A DNA stretch of 64,000 bases, from the NCBI RefSeq assembly GCF_029873635.1, contig NC_080423.1, positions 88,519,191 through 88,583,190 of the forward strand. Reading direction: 5' to 3'. Numbering within the stretch: position 1 is the stretch's first letter; each line of letters opens with the position of its first letter. Both the position numbers and the translations under genes were made by a program. Source of the stretch: Malania oleifera. Its lineage: Eukaryota; Streptophyta; Magnoliopsida; Santalales; Ximeniaceae. The notes beneath the pieces were generated by a model. It saw only the letters and a program-made list of their open reading frames with translations, ran no database searches and was not told the DNA's origin. This document shows, in pieces, positions 1 through 10,338 of the stretch.

Positions 1-1114
1 AGACGCGATATGTGATATGATATTTGATCTAACTGGGTCGGCCAACCGCGGTTAGATCCAGCCTTCGGGCCGCACAACCTTAACCATGGGGGGAAGCATG
101 GTGTGTATAGAAAGATCCTCATGGTGGCCATGAGTTACATACGCAATGTTGGTATTTGATACCGAGGATACTCATGAGTCGGAAAGTAAAGTGGAAATGA
201 AAAGTGAAAGAATGATAAAATTGGCTAAAATGAGAAATGAAAGAAAGAATGGAAATTGAGAAAATAAAGAATGATAAAATTGAGAAATGGAACAGTGGGA
301 GTTAATAATATAAATAATTAAGGCGAAATGAAACTCTCCGCCTAAGGGCTTACTGAGTAAGGTGAGTGTCCTGATGGATATCAGATGTGGCCATACCCGG
401 CTTAAGGTGAGTGTCCTGATGGGTATCAGATGTGGCCATACCCGGCTGCATAACGTGTTAGAGTAGAGGGAAGCTACCTGTATGGGCGAGTAATCTTCCC
501 TATTCTCAGAAACTTCGCGGGTAAATATGTGTTGGGAATCATTGAATTTGATAAATGATTTAAAGCTTGTGTTGTATATTTATATGATTATGTGTATGTG
601 AATATCAATATATTTTCTCAGATGAAATGGTGATTTGAAAAGTAAAGTGTATTATAATTGTACTCATTTGACCACATACTATAAATAATTTATTCCTCCT
701 TACTGAGATGTGTTTCAGCCAATTTATCTAAATTTTTCAGGAAACAGAGATCGGCCGGGTGATAGAGCTCCGTGATAGTAGGGATCTGAGATCCTGATAC
801 ACAGGGTGAGTTTTTGGACTAGGGGAGATGTAATTCCCCTAGAGTTGAATAGTTATTTTTAGTATGGGAAGGTAGTGTGAATATTTGTATGTATGTTGCT
901 ACTCTGGGTATTGTATTATGACTGATATGTGTATATTGTCTTCCGCTATTAGGTTGAATATAATAAAATATTTTTTACCCGATACCCAATGCGGGTCGAG
1001 TTGTATGAATGGTAGTAGGATTGTTGACGTGACCGATTTGTGGATATTGTGGATTTATGACGTGATTATTTATTTATTATTGAAAAATAATTGTACGAAA
1101 ATCGAGGCGTCACA
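1..1114 (+). mobile_element. Ty3/gypsy LTR, 3' part (cut by window start)
   Basis: The stretch has the look of a long chromovirus-type (Tekay/Del-like) LTR. It contains GC-rich blocks describing repeated 'CATACCCGGCT' words, then an AT-rich tail that ends in an ATCGAGGCGTCACA-like terminus at about 1101-1114, the usual CA end of this LTR type. No primer-binding site follows, so if the orientation is right this is a 3' LTR or a solo LTR whose start lies outside the window. A short open frame inside (885-1139) has no recognisable domain. Family assignment is by eye only. Confidence 0.5.
361..447. repeat. Tandem duplication, 45-bp period, inside gypsy LTR
   Basis: Two copies of a unit beginning GGTGAGTGTCCTGATGG start at 361 and 406. 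They differ by single bases (GGATATC against GGGTATC) and both end in CCATACCCGGCT. It is a local duplication within the LTR. Confidence 0.85.
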
Positions 1115-2060
1115 CCTTTCCTCAAGTTTGATAAGATAAGATGATAAAGGCCTCTGTCGAGGTTTCAAAATTTCACAAATTTTCCTTGAGATTTTTGAAA
1201 ATCTCATAGTTTTTTCTTGATAATTGACTTTTTAGACACTTATACCCTTAAAAATTTGTTATTTTGCCAAATATAAAACGAGTCTTTATCTTTTTAGCCA
1301 ATCTCAAGGAAAATGCATAAAATTGACAAAATTGGAAAGACAATACTTAAAATTTTTGAAAGGTTAGGAAAAGTCAACGTTTTTTACTCTGTTTAAAAAA
1401 AAAAAAATTCAAATGAGACTAAATTATATAAAATTTATCTAAATTTATATAAACTTAAGCATTGGATTAAGAAATTCTAAAGTTGGAGAAGTGGAAATTT
1501 AAAAATTACATGTAATTGGAAATATCTTAATTACAAAATTGCATACATCACAGAAGCGTTAGAGCAGTGTCAGGGAATGGCAACTGGGCCCACGCCCCAC
1601 TCCCAAACACTGCACTCATTAGCCCAACTATATTAGAGACAGTGGGCCCCACCCCTGACTCAATACTTGATTGGTACAGCGTATGCTGAAGAGGACACAG
1701 AAATCTACTGTTGCGACGGTTGCCTTCTGTTATACAATCCCTAGTAAATTAATTATAGTTAAAAAATTAATTATATCAACAATATTGCTATTATACAACA
1801 AATAATAATGTAATTTTTTTTTAAAAAAAAATTCATTAAAAGAATAGAAAAAGAATACCCATCCCAACTTGTGATTTCTTTTTTTTTATTACATAGAAAC
1901 TCCAGCCACTAACGAGCCTTTCGGATCCCCTGACACGGCACTAAACTTACGGATCAGTGTCCTCCGCCCTCAGGTCTCACTGATCAGGGTAAAGTCTGAA
2001 TACGGATACAACTTCTGTGCATCAGTTGGACGTTTGGCCAACCCGACCCCCGGGACGCAT
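1115..2060. other. Spacer; two GGGCCCAC-type motifs
   Basis: No coding region is visible. A GC-richer island near 1555-1660 holds GGGCCCAC at 1586-1593 and a palindromic GTGGGCCCCAC at 1642-1652. These match the site II / TCP-binding consensus common in plant promoters. The nearest downstream gene starts 2 kb away, so a promoter role is only a possibility. Confidence 0.3.
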
Positions 2061-2066
2061 CTTCAT

Positions 2067-2232
2067 TATCATCCATGGTCCTCGTCGGCTCATAGAGAAG
2101 TATCACTATCCATGGTCCCCGTTGGCTCACAGAGCGAACTTTCACCATTCACGATTCCCGCTGACTTACAGAGTAAACTCTCACCATCCACAGGTACCGC
2201 TGGTCATCCACAGGTACCGCTGGTTCCGTGAG
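2067..2232. repeat. Degenerate tandem repeat, 37-39 bp period
   Basis: About four imperfect units follow one another, each with a CCATGGTC/CCATCCAC word followed by CCGYTGGCTYACAGAG. GGCTCATAGAG-like words start at 2087, 2124 and 2163. The last part holds a 20-bp unit with CACAGGTACCGCTGGT repeated back to back (2187-2223). A frame open across it (2017-2367) is explained by the repeat and has no known domain. Confidence 0.7.
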
Positions 2233-2367
2233 TGTATCTACCTGAAATTGAACTTCCGATACTTCTTCTTACTTGCTGATGTCTTTCCACCGAGCTATGT
2301 CGTGGGGACCCAAGTTGTGATATTCTTACATGGCATGTTGTTGAATAAAACAATAAAAATAAAATAA

Positions 2368-3300
2368 AAATAGATTTGTTTCTATTTCTAAACTCTTAAG
2401 CTCCAAAGTAGAAAAACTAAACATAACTTTATATTACATAATATTGTATTTATACCAATAAATTTTTATAATAAAAATAGAAATATTGTTATGTTATAAT
2501 TATATAACATAATAGTTGAAATTTTAAAATCATATTGCCCTCCATTATTTTAATTAATGGATTATTATTTATGATTTTTGAAAATTTTAGGATATGAATT
2601 TAATTTAATATATATTTTTTTATAAAATTTTGTAATAAAAAAATTTATTATTTATGTATTATTCATATCGCTTGGATTTGAAAATGTGGGTTCGCAACGA
2701 GAACGTTGCGTCCTGTAAATGGGGGAAAATGTGATACCTTGTGAAAAAAAGACCTAAATTATTACCCATATCAATAAAATGCACATTTCTTTTCGAGAGC
2801 ATTTCCATTAAAACTCCATCTAGGAATATTATTAATTTGATCTCACTTAAGTACCAAAGATCCTAAATTATTATTTTTTTAATTTATTAAAAATTTAGTG
2901 TACCATACAGTGATCTTGGAACTCATGTCCATCTCCAATTCTCTCAATATTAGATCAAGAATTTCAACATAAAAGTTTCAAAAATGAAAAATAGTTACAA
3001 TGTTTCCAGCCAACAATTGCATTCTATTAGGTCAATAATAATTTTTAAATCATTTTTAAAATTTAATTAATTAAAAAAAAATCTAAAATTGAACTCGAAC
3101 TGTACCACAATTTGGAATATCATATCCATCTTTAATTCTTTCAAAATTGGATCAAGATTTACAAACTAAAATTTTCGAAAGCAGTATGAATGTCCCCAAT
3201 CTAACAGACTATGCAATTTTAACTTTTTAATTTTTGGGTTTGGTTGGATTTGTAAAAGAACATATGGTCATTAATTTTTTACTTTTTTTAGGGGTAGGCG
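2368..3300. repeat. AT-rich spacer with a diverged direct duplication
   Basis: The stretch is very AT-rich. Two related segments, about 2898-3012 and 3099-3205, share TGTACCA, CATRTCCATCT, AATTCTYTCAA and TTRGATCAAGA in the same order, about 200 bp apart. Near 2712-2735 a GGGGGAAAATGTGATACC string resembles a gypsy polypurine-tract/LTR-start junction, so this may be old LTR DNA. No gene is visible. Confidence 0.4.
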
Positions 3301-3634
3301 TTGATTAAACTTGATTACTATTTATTAGTGTCTTGGCTTGCACTACTGAAAAGGTCACAATCTCTCACCTGGCATGATGCCAATCCCACCATACCATCCA
3401 ACATTTTCTCCCACTACAAAACACTACCCACATTTTCACTGACAAACCTCTTCCTCCCTCCCACCTCTTTGCCCCCTCGAGCTAGTTCCATTCCAACATT
3501 TTCTCTTACTTTCCCTACCCCATATTCCCGGGAAAATCCCAATGATCATCCCGAACCCAAACCCACCTACCAGAAAATTAAGATAAAAAAACAGGAATCA
3601 AGGGTCTTCGGTCCCGTCGAATAAATTTAAACCC

Positions 3635-5560
3635 ATGAACATTCAGCCTCTTTATGGGTTTCTTCTCATCATCTGGTTATCGATCGCCGGCCGGAGCATC
3701 GTAAAATCTGAGAATCACATTGAAGTAGGGTACAGGGTTATGATGGAGGTGCCGGAGGAGTACAGGTATGGATTCGTGGGGAGGGCGTACCTGATGGAGG
3801 CGAAGCAGGCGGCGGAGCCCAAGTTCAGGGCGGCATTGAGCGTGGAGGGTGTGGAGGGGAACAGGTACGCGTGCTCACTGGAGGTGTTCCTGGGGGATGT
3901 CAGGGTATGGAGCTCCGGCCATCTGTCCAGGTTCTACACGGCGGAGAAGTGCGTCGTGGAGCTGACGGAGAAGGGGGATTTGAGGCTGAAGGGCCCCCAG
4001 GAGAGGCTTGGATGGCGAACCGCCACTTCTGGACAAGGTGTGCAGGTACAATTTGTCTTTCTAAGTCAACTCTGTTTGTCTGATGTTTCAATTCCCATAC
4101 GCAACTTTACACCTCCATCGCCACACACACACACACTCACACAACAAAAATCACTTGTCTAGATAACCAATCTAAATTTATTTTATTTTATTTTTTGAAA
4201 AAAACAATGACCTAAAGTAAAAATGACTAATTGAAAAATATTTAAAATTTAAATATTTGTGTGTGTGTGTGTGTGTTTTGACATTTATCATTTTCAGGCT
4301 TTACACAAAACAACTCCCACACTGGGGGCGGGTGGGGGGGGTGTGAAAAAAAGGAAAAGGGTAAAAGAGGAATAGAACATTCCGTCTTATTGATTTTGTA
4401 ACATGTGAAATTTCTTTCCTTCACCATCAATCTCACGCATACATGTTTTGGGTCTTTTGAGATTTATCTACTTTAGGGTTCGTACCTAAAAAGGGACAAA
4501 GCATTAGGTCAGTTCTGTTTTTGCACTATGTGGTGTTAATTTTATGCCAACTTGGATGCAGAGATTGAGGTTGTTGAAGAATGGAAATCTGGTTTTAGTT
4601 GATTCCCTGAACCGCATCAAATGGCAGAGCTTCAATTACCCAACAGACGTATTGCTGTGGGGTCAGAGTGTGGAGGTTGCCACTCGCTTGACTTCATTCC
4701 CTACCAACTCAACTTCTTTCTACTCTCTTGAGATTCAAAATGACAAGGTTGCCTTGTACTTGAACTCTGGTAACATGCAATATTCTTACTGGGATTTCAA
4801 GCCTTCTTCCACCCGAAACATCACTTTTGTTGAGGTGGGCACGAGAGGGTTGGAGTTTTTCGATGATAAAAACCGAAAATTTGCGCTAATTCCATCGCAG
4901 CGACTGGAACCAGTTCGCTTTTTGGCATTGGGGAATAGAACAGGGAACTTGGAACTCTTTTTCTACTCGACTGAAAAGGAGAAGTTTGAGGCCTCTTTTC
5001 AAGCACTAAAGACTACTTGTGACCTCCCAATGGCTTGTAAGCCTTACGGCATCTGTACCTTCTCCGATGCTTGTTTGTGCCTCCAGATTGCAGCGAGGCA
5101 GGGCCGGATGGTTTCCAACTGTAGTGAGGGAATTCCTAGTGGATTCTGCGAGAGAGGCGAGGCGGAGATGCTCGAGCTAGAAGGGGTGAGCAGCGTGCTG
5201 AGGGGTGTGTCGAGCAGTGTTAATATTAGCAAGGAAGCTTGCACGGCGTTATGCATCGACAACTGCAACTGCACTGCTGCATTGTATTCCTCCGGTGAAG
5301 GTACGAACAGAGAATTGCAGGAATGCTTTCTATATGGATTTGTCGGAGGGGTGAAACAGGTTCGGACAGGAATAGGGTTAAGTTATTTGGTGAAGGTTCC
5401 AAAGGGAACAGGCGGTGATCATGGGAAGAGTTCTGGTCTAAAGAAATGGGTGTTGATAATGGTAGCAGTGGCTGATGTTTTCATTATTTTTATGGCTTTG
5501 GGAGGGCTTGGTCTCTATCTAATCAGAAAGAGAAGAAAGGACCTGCCTGACAGATCATAG
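3635..5560 (+). CDS. PAN/apple and B-lectin domain membrane protein (At5g03700-like), two exons
   Basis: Exons 3635-4045 and 4562-5560 are joined by a phase-0 GT-AG intron (CAG|GTACAA to GGATGCAG|AGA) and encode 469 residues, close to the roughly 480 of Arabidopsis At5g03700. A hydrophobic signal peptide covers residues 1 to about 25. A degenerate bulb-lectin domain follows, with LLKNGNLVLVD at 141-151 and the hallmark SFNYPTDVLLWGQ at 160-172. A cysteine-rich segment lies at about 290-311 and a PAN/apple domain with paired cysteines at about 333-419. A single transmembrane helix spans about 433-458, ending in a basic RKRRK tail. There is no kinase domain, which is normal for this subfamily. 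The family is related to S-locus glycoproteins and EP1. The product should sit in the plasma membrane with its lectin and PAN parts outside; its ligand is unknown. The first ATG in frame before the signal peptide was chosen as start. The frame is intact. Confidence 0.88.
4046..4561 (+). other. Intron with CA/GT microsatellites and a G-run block
   Basis: This is the intron of the PAN/lectin gene (516 bp). It carries a (CA)n run at about 4122-4140, a (GT)n run at about 4258-4276, and a G-rich block at 4324-4341 with runs of 5, 3 and 8 G. The CA and GT runs are complementary and about 120 nt apart, so the transcript could fold on itself there. Confidence 0.8.
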
Positions 5561-5770
5561 TTTCCAGCTCTACTTTACAGAGAGACTGCATTTTGTTTGT
5601 TTCTTACAGGCTGACGTTCATAGAGATTATAGAGAAGTTTCACACTTGCATTCTTTTTTCTTTTTTCTTCATTTTTCGGTTAGCTGGAGTGTACAATTGC
5701 ATATGAACAGCTGAGTTTCCACTTGATTCAACATTCAATTCTTCAATGTGAATTTATGATTAAAAATGTC
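5561..5770 (+). other. Probable 3' UTR of the PAN/lectin gene
   Basis: T-rich sequence with TTTGTTTGTTTC and TTCTTTTTTC blocks follows the stop codon directly. No canonical AATAAA is obvious, which is common in plants. The end point is a guess. Confidence 0.4.
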
Positions 5771-6170
5771 GAACAGTTTATAAATCTTAACATAGAAATT
5801 TGATGTGAGCGTCTTGTGTGAAAAGGTGGAGTGGAAAAGTATATATATAAAAATGGCATACATTTTTTTGAACCCTGCCCCAAAAAGAGAAAAAAAGAAA
5901 AAACCTTATCATGTATAGACATGCCAGACGGCAGTGATAACACCATATCCTGTCATCATCAAAATTAGCATTGGCATTGTCACCATCATTATGAGTTTGA
6001 GCATCATATGATAATTGTTCATCTTTTAGGTGGTTAAGTGAAGTTTCCTTCATCATTTTTGGAACAGAAGGGGCATTCCATTAAACAAATTAAACCAAGG
6101 CACAACTTGAGTTTAAAGAAGAAAGGTCGCAGTAAATATCCAAATTGTTAAAAAAAATTGTCACGACACA

Positions 6171-6317
6171 TTACAAGGGATTGAACATTCCATCTGACAC
6201 AATTCTCTGTCGCTTTCCAGCCTTGCTGGCTAGGCCATGAGCTGTAGGATGCAGGCCACCGCACCAAGAAATAAAGAACATTTGACCAAGAAGTATTTGC
6301 CTCATCAGCGAGAAAAG
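6171..6317 (-). CDS. Possible terminal exon of an unidentified minus-strand gene
   Basis: Reading the minus strand, a T-rich stretch ends in TTTGTGATTCAG at 6318. An open frame of 48 codons then runs to a TAA at 6171, with residues such as MRQILLGQMFFISWCGG and a basic end KAGKRQRIVSDGMF. The splice acceptor, the sustained frame and the protein-like composition suggest a last exon. I do not recognise the protein and no upstream exon could be joined with confidence. A possible relative piece is an open minus-strand frame near 7560-7650. It may equally be a relic. Confidence 0.25.
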   Translation of the reverse strand, partial: LFSLMRQILLGQMFFISWCGGLHPTAHGLASKAGKRQRIVSDGMFNPL

Positions 6318-8584
6318 CTGAATCACAAACTAAATGAATCTGTATGTTTGGAATATAAGGTTTGGACAGCCCACGTTCCATGTGAAGCTGAGCCAATCTG
6401 TAGAAGCCCAAAGTTAGGCCCCAGTGCTTGATGTAATGACACAACAGGAGTTGAAAGGCTGTCCAAGAAGGTACCACCATTACCAAGCTTTAAATAGTTG
6501 CAATAAAATGCAAAGAGTGGATCATCAATTCATTGTTTTTGCAGCTTGATTAGTCTTCCTCAAAATTCTTCCTATGCCTTGCCTACACAGTAGTGAACAA
6601 AAAGGTTTATGGGCAATGGACAGCACTGTACAGAGGGACATCAAACTACAAAGATACCACCACCCCTTCCCTTCCCTTCCCAAATCCTTGCAAGCCTTTG
6701 CCGTGCATCAAGTGACCAAAAGTAAGCACTACACAAATAAATATGGTAGATTAAAAATTAAGGATAAACTGGTTCCATAGTATAACGCAATGACAAATCC
6801 AAAATTTGCTTTAGAGTCTAGAAAAAAGAAGAAATTTTGAATAAAAAGCAGCACCATATCAAGTAGTTTGTTCAATGTTTGGGCTAGGTAAAATTTTAAA
6901 CTTCAGTTCCAACTCAAATTAAACTGTCCTCAGCATGGCAAGCATGGCAATGCCCCAACTGCCCCAACATCATTAGCTTGTTTCTTAACAGTTAATTTCA
7001 GGGATAAACTTAAGTTGAAATCACATAAAACCATGTAATTAAGTAAAAATAAAACCAAAATGTCTTACATGGCCTTTCATCCCAGAAAAAAGAGCAAATT
7101 AAACAGTTCATTCAAAGATTTTTCTAACAAAATCTATGATAAAGACTACGCAATGAGCTTATTTCTTGCCAAAAACTGTTGCCTGCATGTGTGTTACACT
7201 TCAGCTGATTCATGGAGATTTTGATGGAAATTTTAAAAATATTGTGAGAATTTAACACTACTGACGAAATTTAGGGCAGAACAAAAAAATGGAAATAATG
7301 ATCAGATCCTCTAGAGAGCAAAATATAAAGAAAGAACATGCTTGAAGGAAGCATGCATGTCTGATTCAATCTCTGCAGCAGCACTTTAAATAAGTTCTTT
7401 TATTAGAGACGGATGTTTACATAGATTTTTTCTCAATCCTCTAAGGAGATAATCCTACATTCAAATTATAAAAACCTAATCATTTTATTAACAAGAAGCA
7501 ACTGTACAGCAATAAGAAAATGAAGGATGATACACAATATAAAGTAATTACACTCCTGCCATTTGCTTCATTTATCATACTATCGCTTTCCCACTTCATT
7601 GGACATGTCCTCAACATCAGCTGAACAATGTCATAAAAATAGTGACTCGCAATAGATGATCTCTTGCCTCTATTTTTCTACTGTATTTGTTGAAAGTTAG
7701 CATTTTTATCCTGCGCCTGACATGATGAGAAGATTAAAGTCCATTACTTCCCATAATGAATTTACCTCAAAAAACTACTTAAAAATGTTCATTTCTTATT
7801 CATTTATTTTTTGTAACATACCCTACAGGCTATGGGTATCCAGTGCTCAAAATAAAATGCACCTTACCAAGAAAAAATTGACGAGAGCAATAAGCACATA
7901 ATTTGTAGCTTCAGATTAAGGAATACTTTCAATTATTTTTGTCAACTTATATCCCCTATCAATTTATCCCAGCACAGTAAAGTTATCTCTAAGGAGTTAG
8001 AAAAGGCATAGCAACAGAGAAAAGAATGGAGCGGTCGCCAAAGAATACCTCCAAGCGCTACAACTGCTGTACATTTAAATCAACTATAAATATAATATGG
8101 GAATTCCCATTATTTGTATCAAAATGAGAATTCTATTATTTTCCCCAAGCAAAGGGGCAATACAAAGTGCAAAATATTACAATGTGGAAAAAATATCAGT
8201 GTTGCAAGGGTCCAAACTAACCACCATAACAGTCACTAGACACTTTTCATTCTCTTTCTTATTTTTGGTTGTCTTGTATGAAGGTTTGACTCCGCCTCTC
8301 TAACTGTTGATGAGTTGATATTTGATTTAACTTTTGAATTCCTCAAACCCTAGATGCTAGTATACCATTATGCCCTTAAAACCTATATGTGATTGATATT
8401 CCTAGAAACCATTATACTATTTATTTGCCCCCCTATGAACACTAGGCCAACATGAGGATTACTAAGCCATGCTCCATAATTGGACAAACAAACTGTAGAA
8501 TACATTTATGTGTCAATGTGTGTGCGCATTTAGTAATTGAATGGTTTAAGATAGAATTATATGAGGCTTTGGAGGATGGCAATA
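6318..8584. other. AT-rich spacer or intronic DNA, no supported gene
   Basis: Only short chance frames are seen. The base composition (A/T-rich, T tracts, intermittent GC islands) would fit introns of a minus-strand gene as well as spacer. No transposon ends are apparent up to the target-site duplication at 8585. Confidence 0.4.
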
Positions 8585-8589
8585 GGGAA

Positions 8590-9035
8590 TGATATAACCT
8601 AAAAGAGACCCGACATTAAAACTCAACATTAACTTATGTAAGAAAAAAAAAGAACAAAAAAAAAAAATCATCAAGGGATCAATAGAAAGGAGGTAACGTC
8701 CATTAATTAAAGCAAGGGATTAGTACAGTCTTTACTCCTTAGTAACATATCAATAGTCAAAGTGTAACTCGTGCGATCCATTCATAGGAATAAGGAGGTA
8801 TCCTGAATGCTTATAAAAAAAAAAAAAGGACTATTGAAAGAAGGTAAAGACATCTCATTCGCACTCACTCCCTTACTATTGCGATCATATAGTCCTTCCA
8901 AATTCCCTTACTTAGTCATCGAAGTGATCCCTTGAAATATACCTCAGGTCTTCCAAGCTGTTTTTCTTTTATTCTTGGGAGGTAATTGAAGTCATGATTG
9001 ATCCAAATTCTCCTTGACAAATTTTGGCAGTAACA
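8590..9035 (+). repeat. 5' LTR of the 1.7-kb element
   Basis: This is the direct-repeat partner of 9899-10333. Shared blocks include CAATRGAAAGGAGGTA, TTTACTCCTTAGTAACATAT and TTGCGATCATATAGTCCTT. The copies differ by many substitutions and small indels, so the insertion is old. Confidence 0.9.
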
Positions 9036-9054
9036 GTTGATGTCATCAGTGGGA
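9036..9054 (+). other. Decayed primer-binding site
   Basis: GTTGATGTCATCAGTGGGA directly follows the left LTR. It lines up with the gypsy-type TTGGCGCCGTCTGTGGGAA site if several CG dinucleotides have turned into CA or TG, as expected after long cytosine methylation. Confidence 0.6.
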
Positions 9055-9393
9055 AACTTTGACAGATTTCTATCTAAAACTCAATCATGGCTGCATCACA
9101 CAAGTCTGAGTCCCAACCCATTGCTAGGAATCAATTGCCCTAATCGGTTCACTCCCCACCACTAGACAATTCACCGCAAGTTGTGCTTTTAGTCCAATTT
9201 CTAGCCTTCCAAGGGAGGTGGAAGACATGTTTAGCATGATCTTACAATAGGAAAAAAAAAAAGTCCTATAGAATATGAATCAAAGGCTGTTCAAGCAGAA
9301 ACAACACCTAAAGGTAAGGCAGTGGTAATGGTACCACATGAAGTTGCCTCGAAAATTTCATATCCGACAAAGAAAGTATAAGGAGCCAACAGT

Positions 9394-9585
9394 GTGAGCA
9401 TTAACAAACAACGTTCCCAAGTATTTGAAGAAAAATTCAAGAAAATTAATCAGCTAGAAAAGATGGTAAAAGAAATTTGTACTCCACCCTTAACAGGGGA
9501 AACCTCAGCTAAATCTTTTGATCCCCCTTTTGTCAAGGGAATAATGGAGATCCCTTTACCTAATAAATTCAAAATATCCATCTGA
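9394..9585 (+). pseudogene. gag remnant of the 1.7-kb element
   Basis: A short frame encodes a lysine- and glutamate-rich N-terminal half, then FDPPFVKGIMEIPLPNKFK. The second part resembles the conserved entry into plant gypsy gag domains (I-x-x-x-x-LP-x-x-FK). The rest of gag is missing and is replaced by short tandem repeats. Confidence 0.45.
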
Positions 9586-9589
9586 TCAG

Positions 9590-9790
9590 CACCTCTAATG
9601 AGGCAACAAGAGACGGGTACAACTCAATAAAAAATTGGCTCATCTGATGAGCATTGCTCATGACGCAACAAGAGAAAGGCACTACTTGGCAAATTATAGA
9701 CCCATCTAATGAGTACCGCTATAAGGCAACAAGAAACAAGCACCATTTGGCAGAGCATTAGCCCATCTAATGAGCACTGTTCATGAAACC
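9590..9790. repeat. About 64-bp tandem repeat inside the element
   Basis: Three diverged units share CATCTRATGAGYA, a GCAACAAGARA word and an ACYATTTGGCA-type word. They fill the space between the gag scrap and the polypurine tract. Confidence 0.75.
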
Positions 9791-9898
9791 CAAAAGTGTC
9801 ATCTGATAGCTTAATCTGAATCTCATGATAATAAAAGGACTTATAGCAAATGCAATATATTCTCGAGCTAACTCTAAAACTCAAGAGTAGGGGGCAAT

Positions 9899-10333
9899 TG
9901 ATATAAGCTAAAAGAGACCTCGAATTTAAAACTTGGCATTAACTTACGTGAGACGAAAAAATGAAAATACATTAAGGGATCAATGGAAAGGAGGTAGCAT
10001 CCATTAATTAAAGCATGGGGCTAGCACACTAATCTTTACTCCTTAGTAACATATACATAGCCAAAGTATAACTCCAGTGATCCATTAGTAGGGAAATCAA
10101 TAAAGAGGTATCCTAAAACCCTATAAAAAAGACCCCCTAAGGAAAGTAAGGCATCTAATATCATCTCATTCTCACTCACTCCTTTACTGTTGCGATCATA
10201 TAGTCCTTTCAAATTCTTTAACTTAGGCATCAAAGTGATCCCTTGGGATACACCCTAGATCCTCCAAGCCGTTTACTTTCATTCTTGGTAGGTGATTGAT
10301 TCAAAATCTCCCGAACAAATTTTGACAGCAATA
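9899..10333 (+). repeat. 3' LTR of the 1.7-kb element
   Basis: It starts TGATATAAGC right after the purine tract and ends at GACAGCAATA before the GGGAA duplication. It is the partner of 8590-9035. Confidence 0.9.
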
Positions 10334-10338
10334 GGGAA

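Larger units (their letters stand above)
8590..10333 (+). mobile_element. Complete non-autonomous gypsy-type LTR element, TSD GGGAA
   Basis: Two direct LTRs (8590-9035 and 9899-10333) flank an 863-bp interior. GGGAA stands immediately outside both ends (8585-8589 and 10334-10338). The left LTR runs TGATATAACC to GGCAGTAACA; the right runs TGATATAAGC to GACAGCAATA, its final CA changed to TA. A decayed primer-binding site follows the left LTR, and a purine tract (AGAGTAGGGGGCAAT) precedes the right one. Only a gag-like N-terminal scrap is left inside (9394-9585) and no pol, so the element needed another element's enzymes to move. It is small like a TRIM or TR-GAG. Confidence 0.9.

Noticed and set aside
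885-1139. 84-residue frame at the end of the gypsy LTR
   Set aside because: Lies in non-coding LTR sequence and runs across its terminus; no domain.
2067-2232. CRISPR-like array
   Set aside because: The units adjoin without unique spacers, diverge strongly, and the DNA is plant nuclear.
3301-3624. 107-residue frame just upstream of the PAN/lectin gene
   Set aside because: Proline/serine-rich, no domain, overlaps the likely promoter and 5' UTR.
3635-5560. S-domain receptor kinase
   Set aside because: The protein ends 11 residues after the membrane helix; no kinase domain follows in any frame, and the matching subfamily has none.
8590-10333. Inverted-repeat MITE
   Set aside because: The terminal repeats are direct, with a primer-binding site and polypurine tract, so it is an LTR element.
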